Assembly: GCA_009698295.1 (NCBI GenBank)
Contig: WLQO01000048.1
Location: 1 to 8,189 of the forward strand
Reading direction: 5' to 3'
DNA length: 8,189 nucleotides
From: Actinomycetota bacterium
GTDB lineage: Bacteria > Actinomycetota > Actinomycetes > Nanopelagicales > Nanopelagicaceae
The notes under the pieces are model-generated. The model ran no database searches. It had not been told where the DNA came from and was given only the letters and a program-made list of their open reading frames with translations. Both the position numbers and the translations under genes were made by a program. Shown here in pieces: positions 1-5,003 of this stretch (the first letter of the stretch is position 1; every line of letters begins with the position of its first letter).

Positions 1-435
1 GAAAGTTTTTAGCAAACCAGAGAATTGTTTTGGAGTTGTGAACTGCCCTTTATTTCCGCAGGCCGGACAGTTCATATCGCTAAGTGATTCTAATTTCTTT
101 TTATGCTTCACTTCATACGCTTCTTCCAAATGATCCGCGCGATAACGTTTATTGCAAGCAGTACATTCGGTAAGCGGATCGCTAAATGTGGCAACGTGTC
201 CAGATGCTTCCCAAACTTCGCGCGCTAAGATCACGCAAGAGTCCAACCCAACAACATCTTCGCGGCCCATCACCATGGATTTCCACCATTGGCGCTTTAC
301 ATTGTTCTTAAGTTCAACTCCAAGTGGTCCGTAATCCCAAGAGGCGCGAAGTCCGCCATAAATTTCTGATGAGGGATAAACAAATCCACGTCGCTTTGCT
401 AGTGAAACAATATTTTCCAAACGATCTACGGCCAT
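1..435 (-). CDS. glyS: Glycyl-tRNA synthetase, N-terminal 145 residues (cut by window edge)
   Basis: This is the start of a class II glycyl-tRNA synthetase of the single-chain homodimeric type, which charges tRNA-Gly with glycine in the cytoplasm. My translation begins MAVDRLENIVSLAKRRGFVY and continues with the family blocks YGGLRASWDYGPLGVELK (about residues 26-43) and the motif 1 region around residues 77-91 (EASGHVATFSDPLTE). Two CxxC pairs, Cys91/Cys94 and Cys123/Cys126, match the zinc-binding insertion seen in this enzyme type. The frame is open to base 1, so only about a third of the usual 450-residue protein is present. The ATG at 433-435 is preceded by GGAG (444-447) with an 8-base gap, a normal ribosome binding site that fixes the start. 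The gene lies downstream of the small ABM-fold gene on the same strand, a neighbour pair I recall from other actinobacteria. Function is close to certain. Confidence 0.96.
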   Translation of the reverse strand, partial: MAVDRLENIVSLAKRRGFVYPSSEIYGGLRASWDYGPLGVELKNNVKRQWWKSMVMGREDVVGLDSCVILAREVWEASGHVATFSDPLTECTACNKRYRADHLEEAYEVKHKKKLESLSDMNCPACGNKGQFTTPKQFSGLLKTF

Positions 436-453
436 TTAAAGATCTCCATCCGT

Positions 454-474
454 CCGGCTAATTTACTTAGCCGG
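454..474. repeat. Hairpin in the glyS 5' region with a competing partner
   Basis: CCGGCTA (454-460) and TAGCCGG (468-474) are a perfect 7-bp inverted repeat with a 7-base loop, ending 6 bases upstream of the glyS GGAG on the minus strand. The 8-mer GTCCGGCT occurs twice (452-459 and 488-495). The AGCCGG part of the right arm (469-474) can therefore pair with either copy of CCGGCT (454-459 or 490-495), but not both at once. No T-tract follows on the minus strand, so it is not a standard intrinsic terminator for the upstream ABM gene. It could be a weak terminator, an mRNA stabiliser or a small regulatory switch for glyS. The pairing is visible; the role is a guess. Confidence 0.45.
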
Positions 475-510
475 TGAGATTGAGCTAGTCCGGCTGGCTG
501 TCGGCGAATA

Positions 511-522
511 CAACGTACGTTG
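511..522. promoter_or_regulatory. 12-bp perfect palindrome between the ABM gene and glyS
   Basis: CAACGTACGTTG is a perfect palindrome lying 11 bases beyond the ABM-gene stop codon and about 75 bases upstream of the glyS start. With the flanking TG and TA it becomes a 16-mer in which one of the eight base pairs is broken. A palindrome this length with no spacer is more like a dimeric repressor site than an RNA hairpin, which would have no loop. I do not recognise the cognate regulator. It could also be chance. Confidence 0.3.
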
Positions 523-533
523 CAATCGTGGCC

Positions 534-809
534 TTAGTTTAACTCGTAAGCCCCTGGTTCATCAATTGCGCGCGCTAGAAGCGGAATTGCTTCCAACTTC
601 GTGCGCATCGCACTTAGCGCACGTCGATATGAACCTACATTTTCCCAACGGGTAACGATCGCCCATAAAGTTGGTTGATCTAGATTCTGACCAAATTCTC
701 CATCAATAAATCCGACACAACTGGCAAGGGCTTCGTAGGCTCTCTTTGCATCACTGGCAAATTCAGTGCTCTCCGCTAGCGGCACTTCAAAGCGGGCAAT
801 TGCGATCAT
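534..809 (-). CDS. Small ABM-fold (dimeric alpha/beta barrel) protein, function unknown
   Basis: A 91-residue protein starting MIAIARFEVP. It resembles the antibiotic biosynthesis monooxygenase (ABM) domain: a short ferredoxin-like fold that forms dimers, here with a strand (residues 1-8), a helix around EFASDAKRAYEALAS, a central strand with the WAIVTRWENVGSYRRAL segment, and a conserved-looking LLARAIDEPGAYE tail. Similar proteins sit beside glyS in many actinobacteria and usually have no assigned substrate, so an enzymatic role should not be assumed. The reading frame could begin 30 bases earlier at a TTG (837-839). I prefer ATG 807-809 because the family starts right at the first strand, and because a TACTCT hexamer lies 7 bases before it, as in a leaderless transcript. 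Neither start has a Shine-Dalgarno sequence. It is divergent from the ZIP gene. Confidence 0.75.
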   Translation of the reverse strand: MIAIARFEVPLAESTEFASDAKRAYEALASCVGFIDGEFGQNLDQPTLWAIVTRWENVGSYRRALSAMRTKLEAIPLLARAIDEPGAYELN

Positions 810-816
810 GAGGTTA

Positions 817-822
817 AGAGTA
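817..822 (-). promoter_or_regulatory. Candidate leaderless -10 (TACTCT) for the ABM gene
   Basis: On the minus strand TACTCT fits the actinobacterial -10 pattern TAnnnT and is followed by 7 bases (TAACCTC) and the ATG at 809. Transcription would begin at or very near the start codon. No convincing -35 element is visible. The call depends on the choice of ATG 809 over TTG 839. Confidence 0.4.
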
Positions 823-829
823 ATCGCGA

Positions 830-835
830 TATCCT
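830..835 (+). promoter_or_regulatory. Candidate leaderless -10 (TATCCT) for the ZIP transporter gene
   Basis: TATCCT fits TAnnnT and is separated from the ATG at 842 by 6 bases (TCAACT). No Shine-Dalgarno sequence precedes the gene, so a leaderless mRNA is the simplest reading. The site lies only 8 bp from the opposing -10 of the ABM gene, so the two promoters overlap face to back in a 32-bp spacer. Confidence 0.45.
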
Positions 836-841
836 TCAACT

Positions 842-1576
842 ATGAACTTGGCTATCGCCTTTGCCGCAATAACTGTATTGGCAACCACCTTTGGTGGATA
901 TGTGGCGCTTAAGTCCAACGATCGCTTCCACCTTGTTCTTGGTCTCTCAGCTGGATTACTTCTTGGATTGGTTGGCTTTGATCTGCTGCCTGAAGTATTT
1001 GAAATGAATACCAGTTCATTCTTGGGAGTTCCACAAGTCTCTGTGGCTATTTTGGCTGGGTTTTTATCGCTTCATATTATTGAAGGTGTATTTGGAAGCC
1101 ACGAGCCAGCCGAATCTGATTATGGACACGATCACGAGCATCACAATATCGCTGGAACTTTGGGCGCAGTTGCAATGGGCGGCCATGTATTTCTAGATGG
1201 CGTTGGTTTGGGCGTTGCCTTTAAAGTCAGCAACTCACTTGGTTTTGCCGTCTTCTTGGCAGTAATGGTTCACGCTTTTAGTGATGGCTTAAATACCGTT
1301 TCGCTAATTGTTAAGAGTGGTAATTGGACTAAGAAGAGTTTCAGATTGCTGGGCGTTGATGCAATCGCGCGTATCGGTGGCGCATCGGTTGGAACTTATC
1401 TTGCGCTAAATGATTCGCTGCTCGCACTTTACTTAGCGCTCTTTTCTGGCTTTGTTATCTACCTTGCGACTTCGCACATTTTGCCTGAAGCGCATTCCAA
1501 ACATTCATCTCGTTGGACTTTCTTTGCCACCATCTTGGGCGTATTAATTATGTGGGGCGTAGTAACGAGTATTTAA
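842..1576 (+). CDS. ZIP-family divalent metal transporter
   Basis: A 244-residue polytopic membrane protein of the ZIP family, which moves zinc and related divalent metals into the cytoplasm. Hydrophobic segments lie at about residues 3-22, 30-50, 64-83, 104-126, 133-155, 170-186, 193-212 and 225-243, eight in all as expected. The metal site of TM4 is visible as HVFLDG (His115, Asp119). That of TM5 is HAFSDGLN (His144, Asp148), matching the family pattern HxxxE/D-G. A histidine-rich stretch, GHDHEHH (95-101), lies in the loop before TM4, the typical metal-sensing or metal-feeding loop of ZIP proteins. DLLPE (47-51) and HILPEAH (212-218) are further likely ligand-bearing segments. Aspartates replace the commoner glutamates in both core motifs, so the metal preference is uncertain. 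It is the only plus-strand gene here, convergent with uppS and divergent from the ABM gene. Confidence 0.88.
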   Translation: MNLAIAFAAITVLATTFGGYVALKSNDRFHLVLGLSAGLLLGLVGFDLLPEVFEMNTSSFLGVPQVSVAILAGFLSLHIIEGVFGSHEPAESDYGHDHEHHNIAGTLGAVAMGGHVFLDGVGLGVAFKVSNSLGFAVFLAVMVHAFSDGLNTVSLIVKSGNWTKKSFRLLGVDAIARIGGASVGTYLALNDSLLALYLALFSGFVIYLATSHILPEAHSKHSSRWTFFATILGVLIMWGVVTSI

Positions 1577-1604
1577 GCCTTACGCTTTTCCGCAATCTTT
1601 ACTG

Positions 1605-1627
1605 TTGGGAAGGTCAAGCCTTCCCAA
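1605..1627. terminator. Hairpin between convergent ZIP and uppS genes
   Basis: TTGGGAAGG (1605-1613) and CCTTCCCAA (1619-1627) form a perfect 9-bp stem with the 5-base loop TCAAG. It sits at the meeting point of the two convergent genes and uses the last four codons and stop of uppS as one arm and loop. No T-run follows on either strand, so it would be a U-less, possibly bidirectional terminator of the kind often proposed for actinobacteria, or simply a 3'-end stabiliser. Confidence 0.55.
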
Positions 1628-2324
1628 ACCTTCGATCTCTCTCCGAATAAATCTCGATCGCTTTCCAAAGTTGTTTAGGCGTCATATCCGGCCATAAGAC
1701 ATCCATAAAGACGAACTCAGCGTAAACCGATTGCCACGGCAAGAAGTTGCTGGTGCGCTGCTCACCCGATGAGCGCAAGAACAAATCAACATCGCGCATC
1801 TTCGGTGAATATAAGTACTTCTCAATAGTTTTCTCAGTTATTGCATCTGGTTTTAATTTGCCGCGCTTAACATCACGTGCCAGAGCAGTCGTGGCATCTA
1901 CTATTTCCGCTCTTCCACCATAATTAACGCACATATTTAAAGTTAAGACTTTGTTCTTTTTAGTTAACTCTTGCGCTTCTTCGAGCTCTGAAATGACCGA
2001 TTTCCATAAACGTTGCGGGCGACCAATCCATTGAATCTTTACGCCCATTTCGTTGAGTCGATCGCGGCGGCGGCGCAATACATCGCGGCTATAGCCCATC
2101 AAGAACTTAACTTCTTCTGGGGTGCGCTTCCAGTTTTCTGTTGAAAAGGCGTAAGCGCTTAACTCTTTTACACCAAAGCCAATTGCTGCTTCGACTAAGT
2201 CAAAGAGGACTTTCTCGCCTGCTTCATGTCCCGCAGTTCGCGCTAAGCCGCGATCTTTCGCCCAGCGCCCATTGCCATCCATCACGATTGCGATGTGTTC
2301 TGGAACTTCAATCTTTTTGCTCAA
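1614..2324 (-). CDS. uppS: Polyprenyl diphosphate synthase (cis-prenyltransferase, UppS)
   Basis: A 236-residue cis-prenyltransferase that adds isopentenyl diphosphate units to an allylic diphosphate to make the long polyprenyl diphosphate precursor of the cell-wall lipid carrier. The signature HIAIVMDGNGRWA (residues 10-22) contains the catalytic Asp16. His33 follows, then AYAFSTENWKR (57-67), and the C-terminal RSSGEQRTSNFLPWQSVYAEF block (184-204) carries the substrate-binding Arg and Ser residues. Length is normal. The actinobacterial orthologue beside recO makes undecaprenyl- or decaprenyl-length products; chain length cannot be read here. The start is a TTG (2322-2324) only 3 bases after the recO stop. 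No ATG lies upstream of the conserved block, and a GGAGAGAG tract inside the last recO codons could serve as ribosome binding site. Translation is probably coupled to recO. Confidence 0.95.
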   Translation of the reverse strand: MSKKIEVPEHIAIVMDGNGRWAKDRGLARTAGHEAGEKVLFDLVEAAIGFGVKELSAYAFSTENWKRTPEEVKFLMGYSRDVLRRRRDRLNEMGVKIQWIGRPQRLWKSVISELEEAQELTKKNKVLTLNMCVNYGGRAEIVDATTALARDVKRGKLKPDAITEKTIEKYLYSPKMRDVDLFLRSSGEQRTSNFLPWQSVYAEFVFMDVLWPDMTPKQLWKAIEIYSERDRRFGKA

Positions 2325-2327
2325 CTT

Positions 2328-3059
2328 TTAAACTCTCTCCACGATCGGCAGACTGCGCAGCCCACGTTCTAGGTGCCATTGTAAGTAAGCAATTACCAAT
2401 CCACTAGCCTCACGGCGATTGCGGGCTTCACTTGCTTGAGCCATTTCCCAATCACCACTGAGTAAGGCACCCAATAGCTCGAGAGTTTCAGGAGCCGGTG
2501 TTGCGCAAGCAGAGGGACGGCATTCAGAACATACTGATCCGCCGCCGACTAAAGAAAAGTAACGATGCGGCCCTGGTTTTTCACAGCGTGAACAATTAGA
2601 AGTTGAAGGTGCATATCCACCGATTGCAAGTGAGCGAAGCAAGAATGCATCCAAGATTAAGGATGCGTCATATCGACTTTCAGCCAGTGCTTTCATGCCG
2701 CCGACAACTAATTGAAACTCTTGCAAGGCAGGCTCATACTCCTGTGAAGTAAATCTTTCCGCAGTTTCTAAAATTGCTGAAGCGATTGTCCAGCGCTGAT
2801 AATCCTCAGTAAGAGCTTCTCCATAATTATTAATCGCTTCAACTTGGGTAATGGTGTCAAAGGTGCGACCTTTATGAAGTTGAATATCAACGTGGCTTCC
2901 GGGTTCTAAACGCGCACCAAATTTAGACATCGTGCGCCGTACGCCTTTTGCGACGCCGCGCACACGACCATGTTCGCGCGTAAGCAGCGTGATGATGCGA
3001 TCTGCTTCACCCAACTTTTGGGTGCGCAAGATGATTGCTTCGTCACGATAAAGGCTCAC
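2328..3059 (-). CDS. recO: DNA repair protein RecO
   Basis: A 243-residue RecO, which works with RecF/RecR to load RecA onto SSB-coated single-stranded DNA in gap repair and also anneals DNA. The N-terminal OB-fold begins SLYRDEAIILRTQKLGEAD and continues through TLLTREHGRVRGVAKGVRR (25-42), the usual basic DNA-binding segment. A helical C-terminal domain follows, with a four-cysteine zinc finger (Cys156, Cys159, Cys177, Cys180) as in most RecO proteins. Length is typical. The start is a GTG (3057-3059), 14 bases after the leuA stop. No Shine-Dalgarno is seen, so translation may be coupled to leuA or may start on a leaderless mRNA from TACCTT (3067-3072). uppS follows immediately in the same reading frame, separated by the TAA and one AAG codon. 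Confidence 0.95.
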   Translation of the reverse strand: MSLYRDEAIILRTQKLGEADRIITLLTREHGRVRGVAKGVRRTMSKFGARLEPGSHVDIQLHKGRTFDTITQVEAINNYGEALTEDYQRWTIASAILETAERFTSQEYEPALQEFQLVVGGMKALAESRYDASLILDAFLLRSLAIGGYAPSTSNCSRCEKPGPHRYFSLVGGGSVCSECRPSACATPAPETLELLGALLSGDWEMAQASEARNRREASGLVIAYLQWHLERGLRSLPIVERV

Positions 3060-3066
3060 GAAGGTA

Positions 3067-3072
3067 AAGGTA
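3067..3072 (-). promoter_or_regulatory. Possible leaderless -10 (TACCTT) before recO
   Basis: On the minus strand TACCTT fits TAnnnT and is followed by 7 bases and the GTG of recO. It lies just 1 base after the leuA TGA. No -35 is evident. It would let recO-uppS be expressed apart from the leucine-controlled leuA, but co-transcription with leuA is equally possible. Confidence 0.25.
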
Positions 3073-3073
3073 G

Positions 3074-4816
3074 TCAGCGGATAGCGCGATTTATTGCAGA
3101 CACGACCGCTTTAAGTGAAGCAGTTGTGGTGTTGGGGTCGATTCCGACCCCCCAGAAAACTTCGCTACCGATTGAGCACTCCAGATAGGCAGCAGCAGAT
3201 GCATCGCCACCAGCAGAAAGTGCATGCTCGTAATAATCAAGGACGCGAACATCAACGCCGTAATCCTGCAAAATATTACAGAACGCAGCGATCGGTCCAT
3301 TTCCTTGGCCAGTAAGTTCTTTCATTTCCCCGCGATCAGTGATCTTCACAGTTAAATGAACATCCTCATCTAATACTGAAGTTTGAGAAAGTCCTTTTAG
3401 GCGGAAACGTCCCCAAGATTGATTTTGATTGGGTGCAGAATCCGTTGGTAAGTATTCATCTTCAAAGATATGCCACATTGCGGCGGCAGTTATCTCTCCA
3501 CCTTCAGAATCTGTCTTGGCTTGCACCACGCGACTAAATTCAATTTGGTGGCGACGCGGCAGATCGAGATGATGTTCGTTCTTCATCAAATAAGCAACGC
3601 CGCCCTTGCCAGATTGCGAGTTAACGCGAATAACTGCTTCGTAAGAACGTCCAATATCTTTTGGATCGATCGGCAAATATGGAATCGCCCAAGTAAATTG
3701 ATCTTTATCAACGCCAGCAGCTTTGGCATCTTTCTCAAGATGTTCAAAGCCTTTCTTGATCGCATCTTGGTGTGAACCTGAAAAAGCTGTGAAGACTAGA
3801 TCTCCACCATATGGATGGCGTTCTGGAACACGCAATTGATTGGCATATTCCACGGTGCGGCGTACCTGATCGATATTTGAGAAATTAATCATTGGATCAA
3901 TTCCATGCGAAACCAAGTTCATACCAAGGGTTACTAGGCAAACATTTCCGGTTCGCTCGCCATTACCAAATAGCGTTCCTTCGATGCGATCAGCGCCAGC
4001 AAGAAATCCAAGTTCTGCAGCTGCAACACCAGTACCACGATCGTTATGCGGGTGTAGCGAAACTATTACGCTCTCGCGATTTTCTAAATTGCGGCACATC
4101 CATTCAATTGAATCGGCATAAACATTTGGAGTCGCCATTTCAACTGTCGCCGGCAAATTCATGATGGTCTTCCATTGTGGAGTCGGTTTCCAGATCGCAT
4201 TTACTGCGTTGCAAACCTCGACTGCGAATTCCAATTCGGTGCCAGTGTAAGACTCTGGAGAATATTCAAAGGAGACCTTGGTGCCTGGCACGGTAGAAAC
4301 TAGATCAAGACATAACTGCGCACCGTCGGTTGCGATTTTCTTGATACCTTCTTTATCAAGTCCAAAGACCACGCGACGTTGCAAAGTTGAAGTTGAGTTA
4401 TAAAGATGGACAATCGCTTGCTTGGCACCTTTTATAGATTCATATGTTCGGCGAATTAACGGTTCGCGCGCTTGGGTGAGCACCTGGATCACCACATCAT
4501 CAGGGATCATGTCTTCATCGATGATCTTACGAACAAAATCAAAATCAGTTTGTGAAGCCGAAGGAAAACCAACTTCAATCTCTTTGTAGCCCATCTCAAC
4601 CAAGAGCTTAAACATCGCTAATTTACGTGGCGTATCCATCGGATCGATCAACGCCTGATTTCCATCGCGCAGATCAACAGAGCACCACTGCGGCGCTTTA
4701 TCCATCTGCTTAGTTGGCCAGGTGCGATCTTTTAGATCAACAGGAATAAATGATGAATAACGATGCACCGGCATCGCCGAAGGTTTTTGATCAGGGAAAT
4801 TCTTTTCTTGTGACAT
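3074..4816 (-). CDS. leuA: 2-isopropylmalate synthase (LeuA)
   Basis: A 580-residue LeuA, which condenses acetyl-CoA with 2-ketoisovalerate to 2-isopropylmalate, the first committed step of leucine synthesis. The catalytic TIM barrel carries VDLRDGNQAL (47-56; metal-binding Asp51), HPHNDRGTG (255-263; metal ligands His255 and His257) and GNGERTGN (284-291; Asn291). These residues line up at a constant offset of 30 with the metal ligands I recall for Mycobacterium tuberculosis LeuA (Asp81, His285, His287, Asn321), so this is the long actinobacterial form. The C-terminal part (about 425-580, including LTGQGNGPIAAFCNIL at 501-516) is the leucine-binding regulatory domain, so feedback inhibition is expected. 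The ATG (4814-4816) follows AGGAG with an 8-base gap. Expression is probably controlled by the leucine-rich leader peptide and pseudoknot just upstream. No other leu gene is adjacent. Confidence 0.97.
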   Translation of the reverse strand: MSQEKNFPDQKPSAMPVHRYSSFIPVDLKDRTWPTKQMDKAPQWCSVDLRDGNQALIDPMDTPRKLAMFKLLVEMGYKEIEVGFPSASQTDFDFVRKIIDEDMIPDDVVIQVLTQAREPLIRRTYESIKGAKQAIVHLYNSTSTLQRRVVFGLDKEGIKKIATDGAQLCLDLVSTVPGTKVSFEYSPESYTGTELEFAVEVCNAVNAIWKPTPQWKTIMNLPATVEMATPNVYADSIEWMCRNLENRESVIVSLHPHNDRGTGVAAAELGFLAGADRIEGTLFGNGERTGNVCLVTLGMNLVSHGIDPMINFSNIDQVRRTVEYANQLRVPERHPYGGDLVFTAFSGSHQDAIKKGFEHLEKDAKAAGVDKDQFTWAIPYLPIDPKDIGRSYEAVIRVNSQSGKGGVAYLMKNEHHLDLPRRHQIEFSRVVQAKTDSEGGEITAAAMWHIFEDEYLPTDSAPNQNQSWGRFRLKGLSQTSVLDEDVHLTVKITDRGEMKELTGQGNGPIAAFCNILQDYGVDVRVLDYYEHALSAGGDASAAAYLECSIGSEVFWGVGIDPNTTTASLKAVVSAINRAIR

Positions 4817-4824
4817 TTACTTAA

Positions 4825-4829
4825 CTCCT
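4825..4829 (-). promoter_or_regulatory. leuA Shine-Dalgarno sequence (AGGAG)
   Basis: AGGAG on the minus strand, 8 bases before the leuA ATG and 12 bases after the 3' arm of the predicted pseudoknot, preceded by an A-rich single-stranded stretch (AAAAAATT). CTCCT within the leucine codons of the leader peptide is its exact complement, so it may be hidden by long-range pairing. It is the likely target of the regulation. Confidence 0.75.
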
Positions 4830-4837
4830 AATTTTTT

Positions 4838-4904
4838 GGGTTTTGTCGGGTTTTACCGGTGCGACAAACCCCGCGGCGAGGGGACCGGCTTACTTGGCCC
4901 CGCC
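4838..4904 (-). promoter_or_regulatory. leuA leader pseudoknot with competing stem (LEU-element type)
   Basis: In the minus-strand RNA an outer stem CCGGT/ACCGG (4888-4884 with 4860-4856) encloses an inner stem CCCC/GGGG (4883-4880 with 4872-4869). The segment TTTGTCG left unpaired inside it (4868-4862) is the exact complement of CGACAAA downstream (4848-4842), making an H-type pseudoknot. With GGG and CCC added, that second helix can reach 10 bp with one bulged A, at the cost of the inner stem. A rival stem pairs the 3' end of the leader-peptide coding region, GGCGGGG (4904-4898), with CCCCTCGCC (4883-4875), 7 bp with one bulged U, which would destroy the inner stem. What follows is A-rich, not U-rich, so control of translation initiation is more likely than intrinsic termination. 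A conserved pseudoknot called the LEU element has been described upstream of leuA in most actinobacteria; this fits it. The pairings are seen by eye and unscored. Confidence 0.7.
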
Positions 4905-4949
4905 ACGGCAGCGAAGGAGGAGGCTGCGAAGTGTCACGGTTAACAACAT
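4890..4949 (-). CDS. Leucine-rich leader peptide of leuA (19 residues)
   Basis: The sequence reads MLLTVTLRSLLLRCRGGAK then TAA. Six of 19 residues are leucine, including a Leu-Leu pair (2-3) and a Leu-Leu-Leu run (10-12), using codons TTG, TTA, CTT, CTC, CTC and CTT. This is the expected make-up of a leucine-sensing leader peptide: when charged tRNA-Leu is scarce, the ribosome pauses at the leucine codons and changes the folding of the RNA ahead of it. It ends 73 bases before the leuA ATG. No Shine-Dalgarno is present, but TACTAT lies 6 bases before its ATG, so the transcript probably starts at this ATG. The stop codon abuts the 5' arm of the pseudoknot (4888). A mixture of rare and common leucine codons is used, so no single tRNA-Leu is obviously singled out. 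Confidence 0.82.
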   Translation of the reverse strand: MLLTVTLRSLLLRCRGGAK

Positions 4950-4955
4950 GGTGAA

Positions 4956-4985
4956 ATAGTAACGCGCAGTATTACTTCTGAGCAA
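4956..4985 (-). promoter_or_regulatory. Candidate promoter of the leuA leader transcript
   Basis: Minus-strand TTGCTC (4985-4980) and TACTAT (4961-4956) are separated by 18 bases and fit a sigma-70 type -35/-10 pair, the -10 better than the -35. The -10 lies 6 bases before the leader-peptide ATG, predicting a leaderless mRNA that opens with the peptide. The whole -35 and spacer lie inside the inverted repeat at 4960-4995. Confidence 0.55.
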
Positions 4986-4995
4986 GTGCGCGTTA
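4960..4995. repeat. 9-bp inverted repeat over the leuA promoter
   Basis: TAACGCGCA (4960-4968) and TGCGCGTTA (4987-4995) are perfect inverted repeats with 18 bases between them. One arm ends in the -10 hexamer, and the -35 hexamer lies in the loop. The repeat is also just 8 bases past the oxidoreductase stop codon, so on the minus strand it could be that gene's terminator hairpin (the tail CTATTT is only weakly U-rich). An operator with half-sites about 27 bp centre to centre is the other reading. A small internal palindrome, AGTATTACT (4968-4976), lies between the arms. Confidence 0.5.
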
Positions 4996-5003
4996 AAAAC
5001 GGT

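Noticed and set aside
436..533. T-box riboswitch upstream of glyS
   Set aside because: The spacer is too short for a T-box and shows no T-box consensus or specifier hairpin.
837..839. TTG start for the ABM-fold protein
   Set aside because: It adds 10 residues ahead of the first strand of the fold, has no ribosome binding site, and would nearly abut the divergent ZIP start; ATG 809 was preferred but the TTG is not excluded.
810..841. Zur box between the ABM and ZIP genes
   Set aside because: No AT-rich palindrome of the Zur type is present in this spacer.
4838..4883. Classical Rho-independent terminator in the leuA leader
   Set aside because: The 3' helix is followed by AAAAAATT on the transcribed strand, not a U-run, so pseudoknot control of translation (or a factor-dependent step) fits better.
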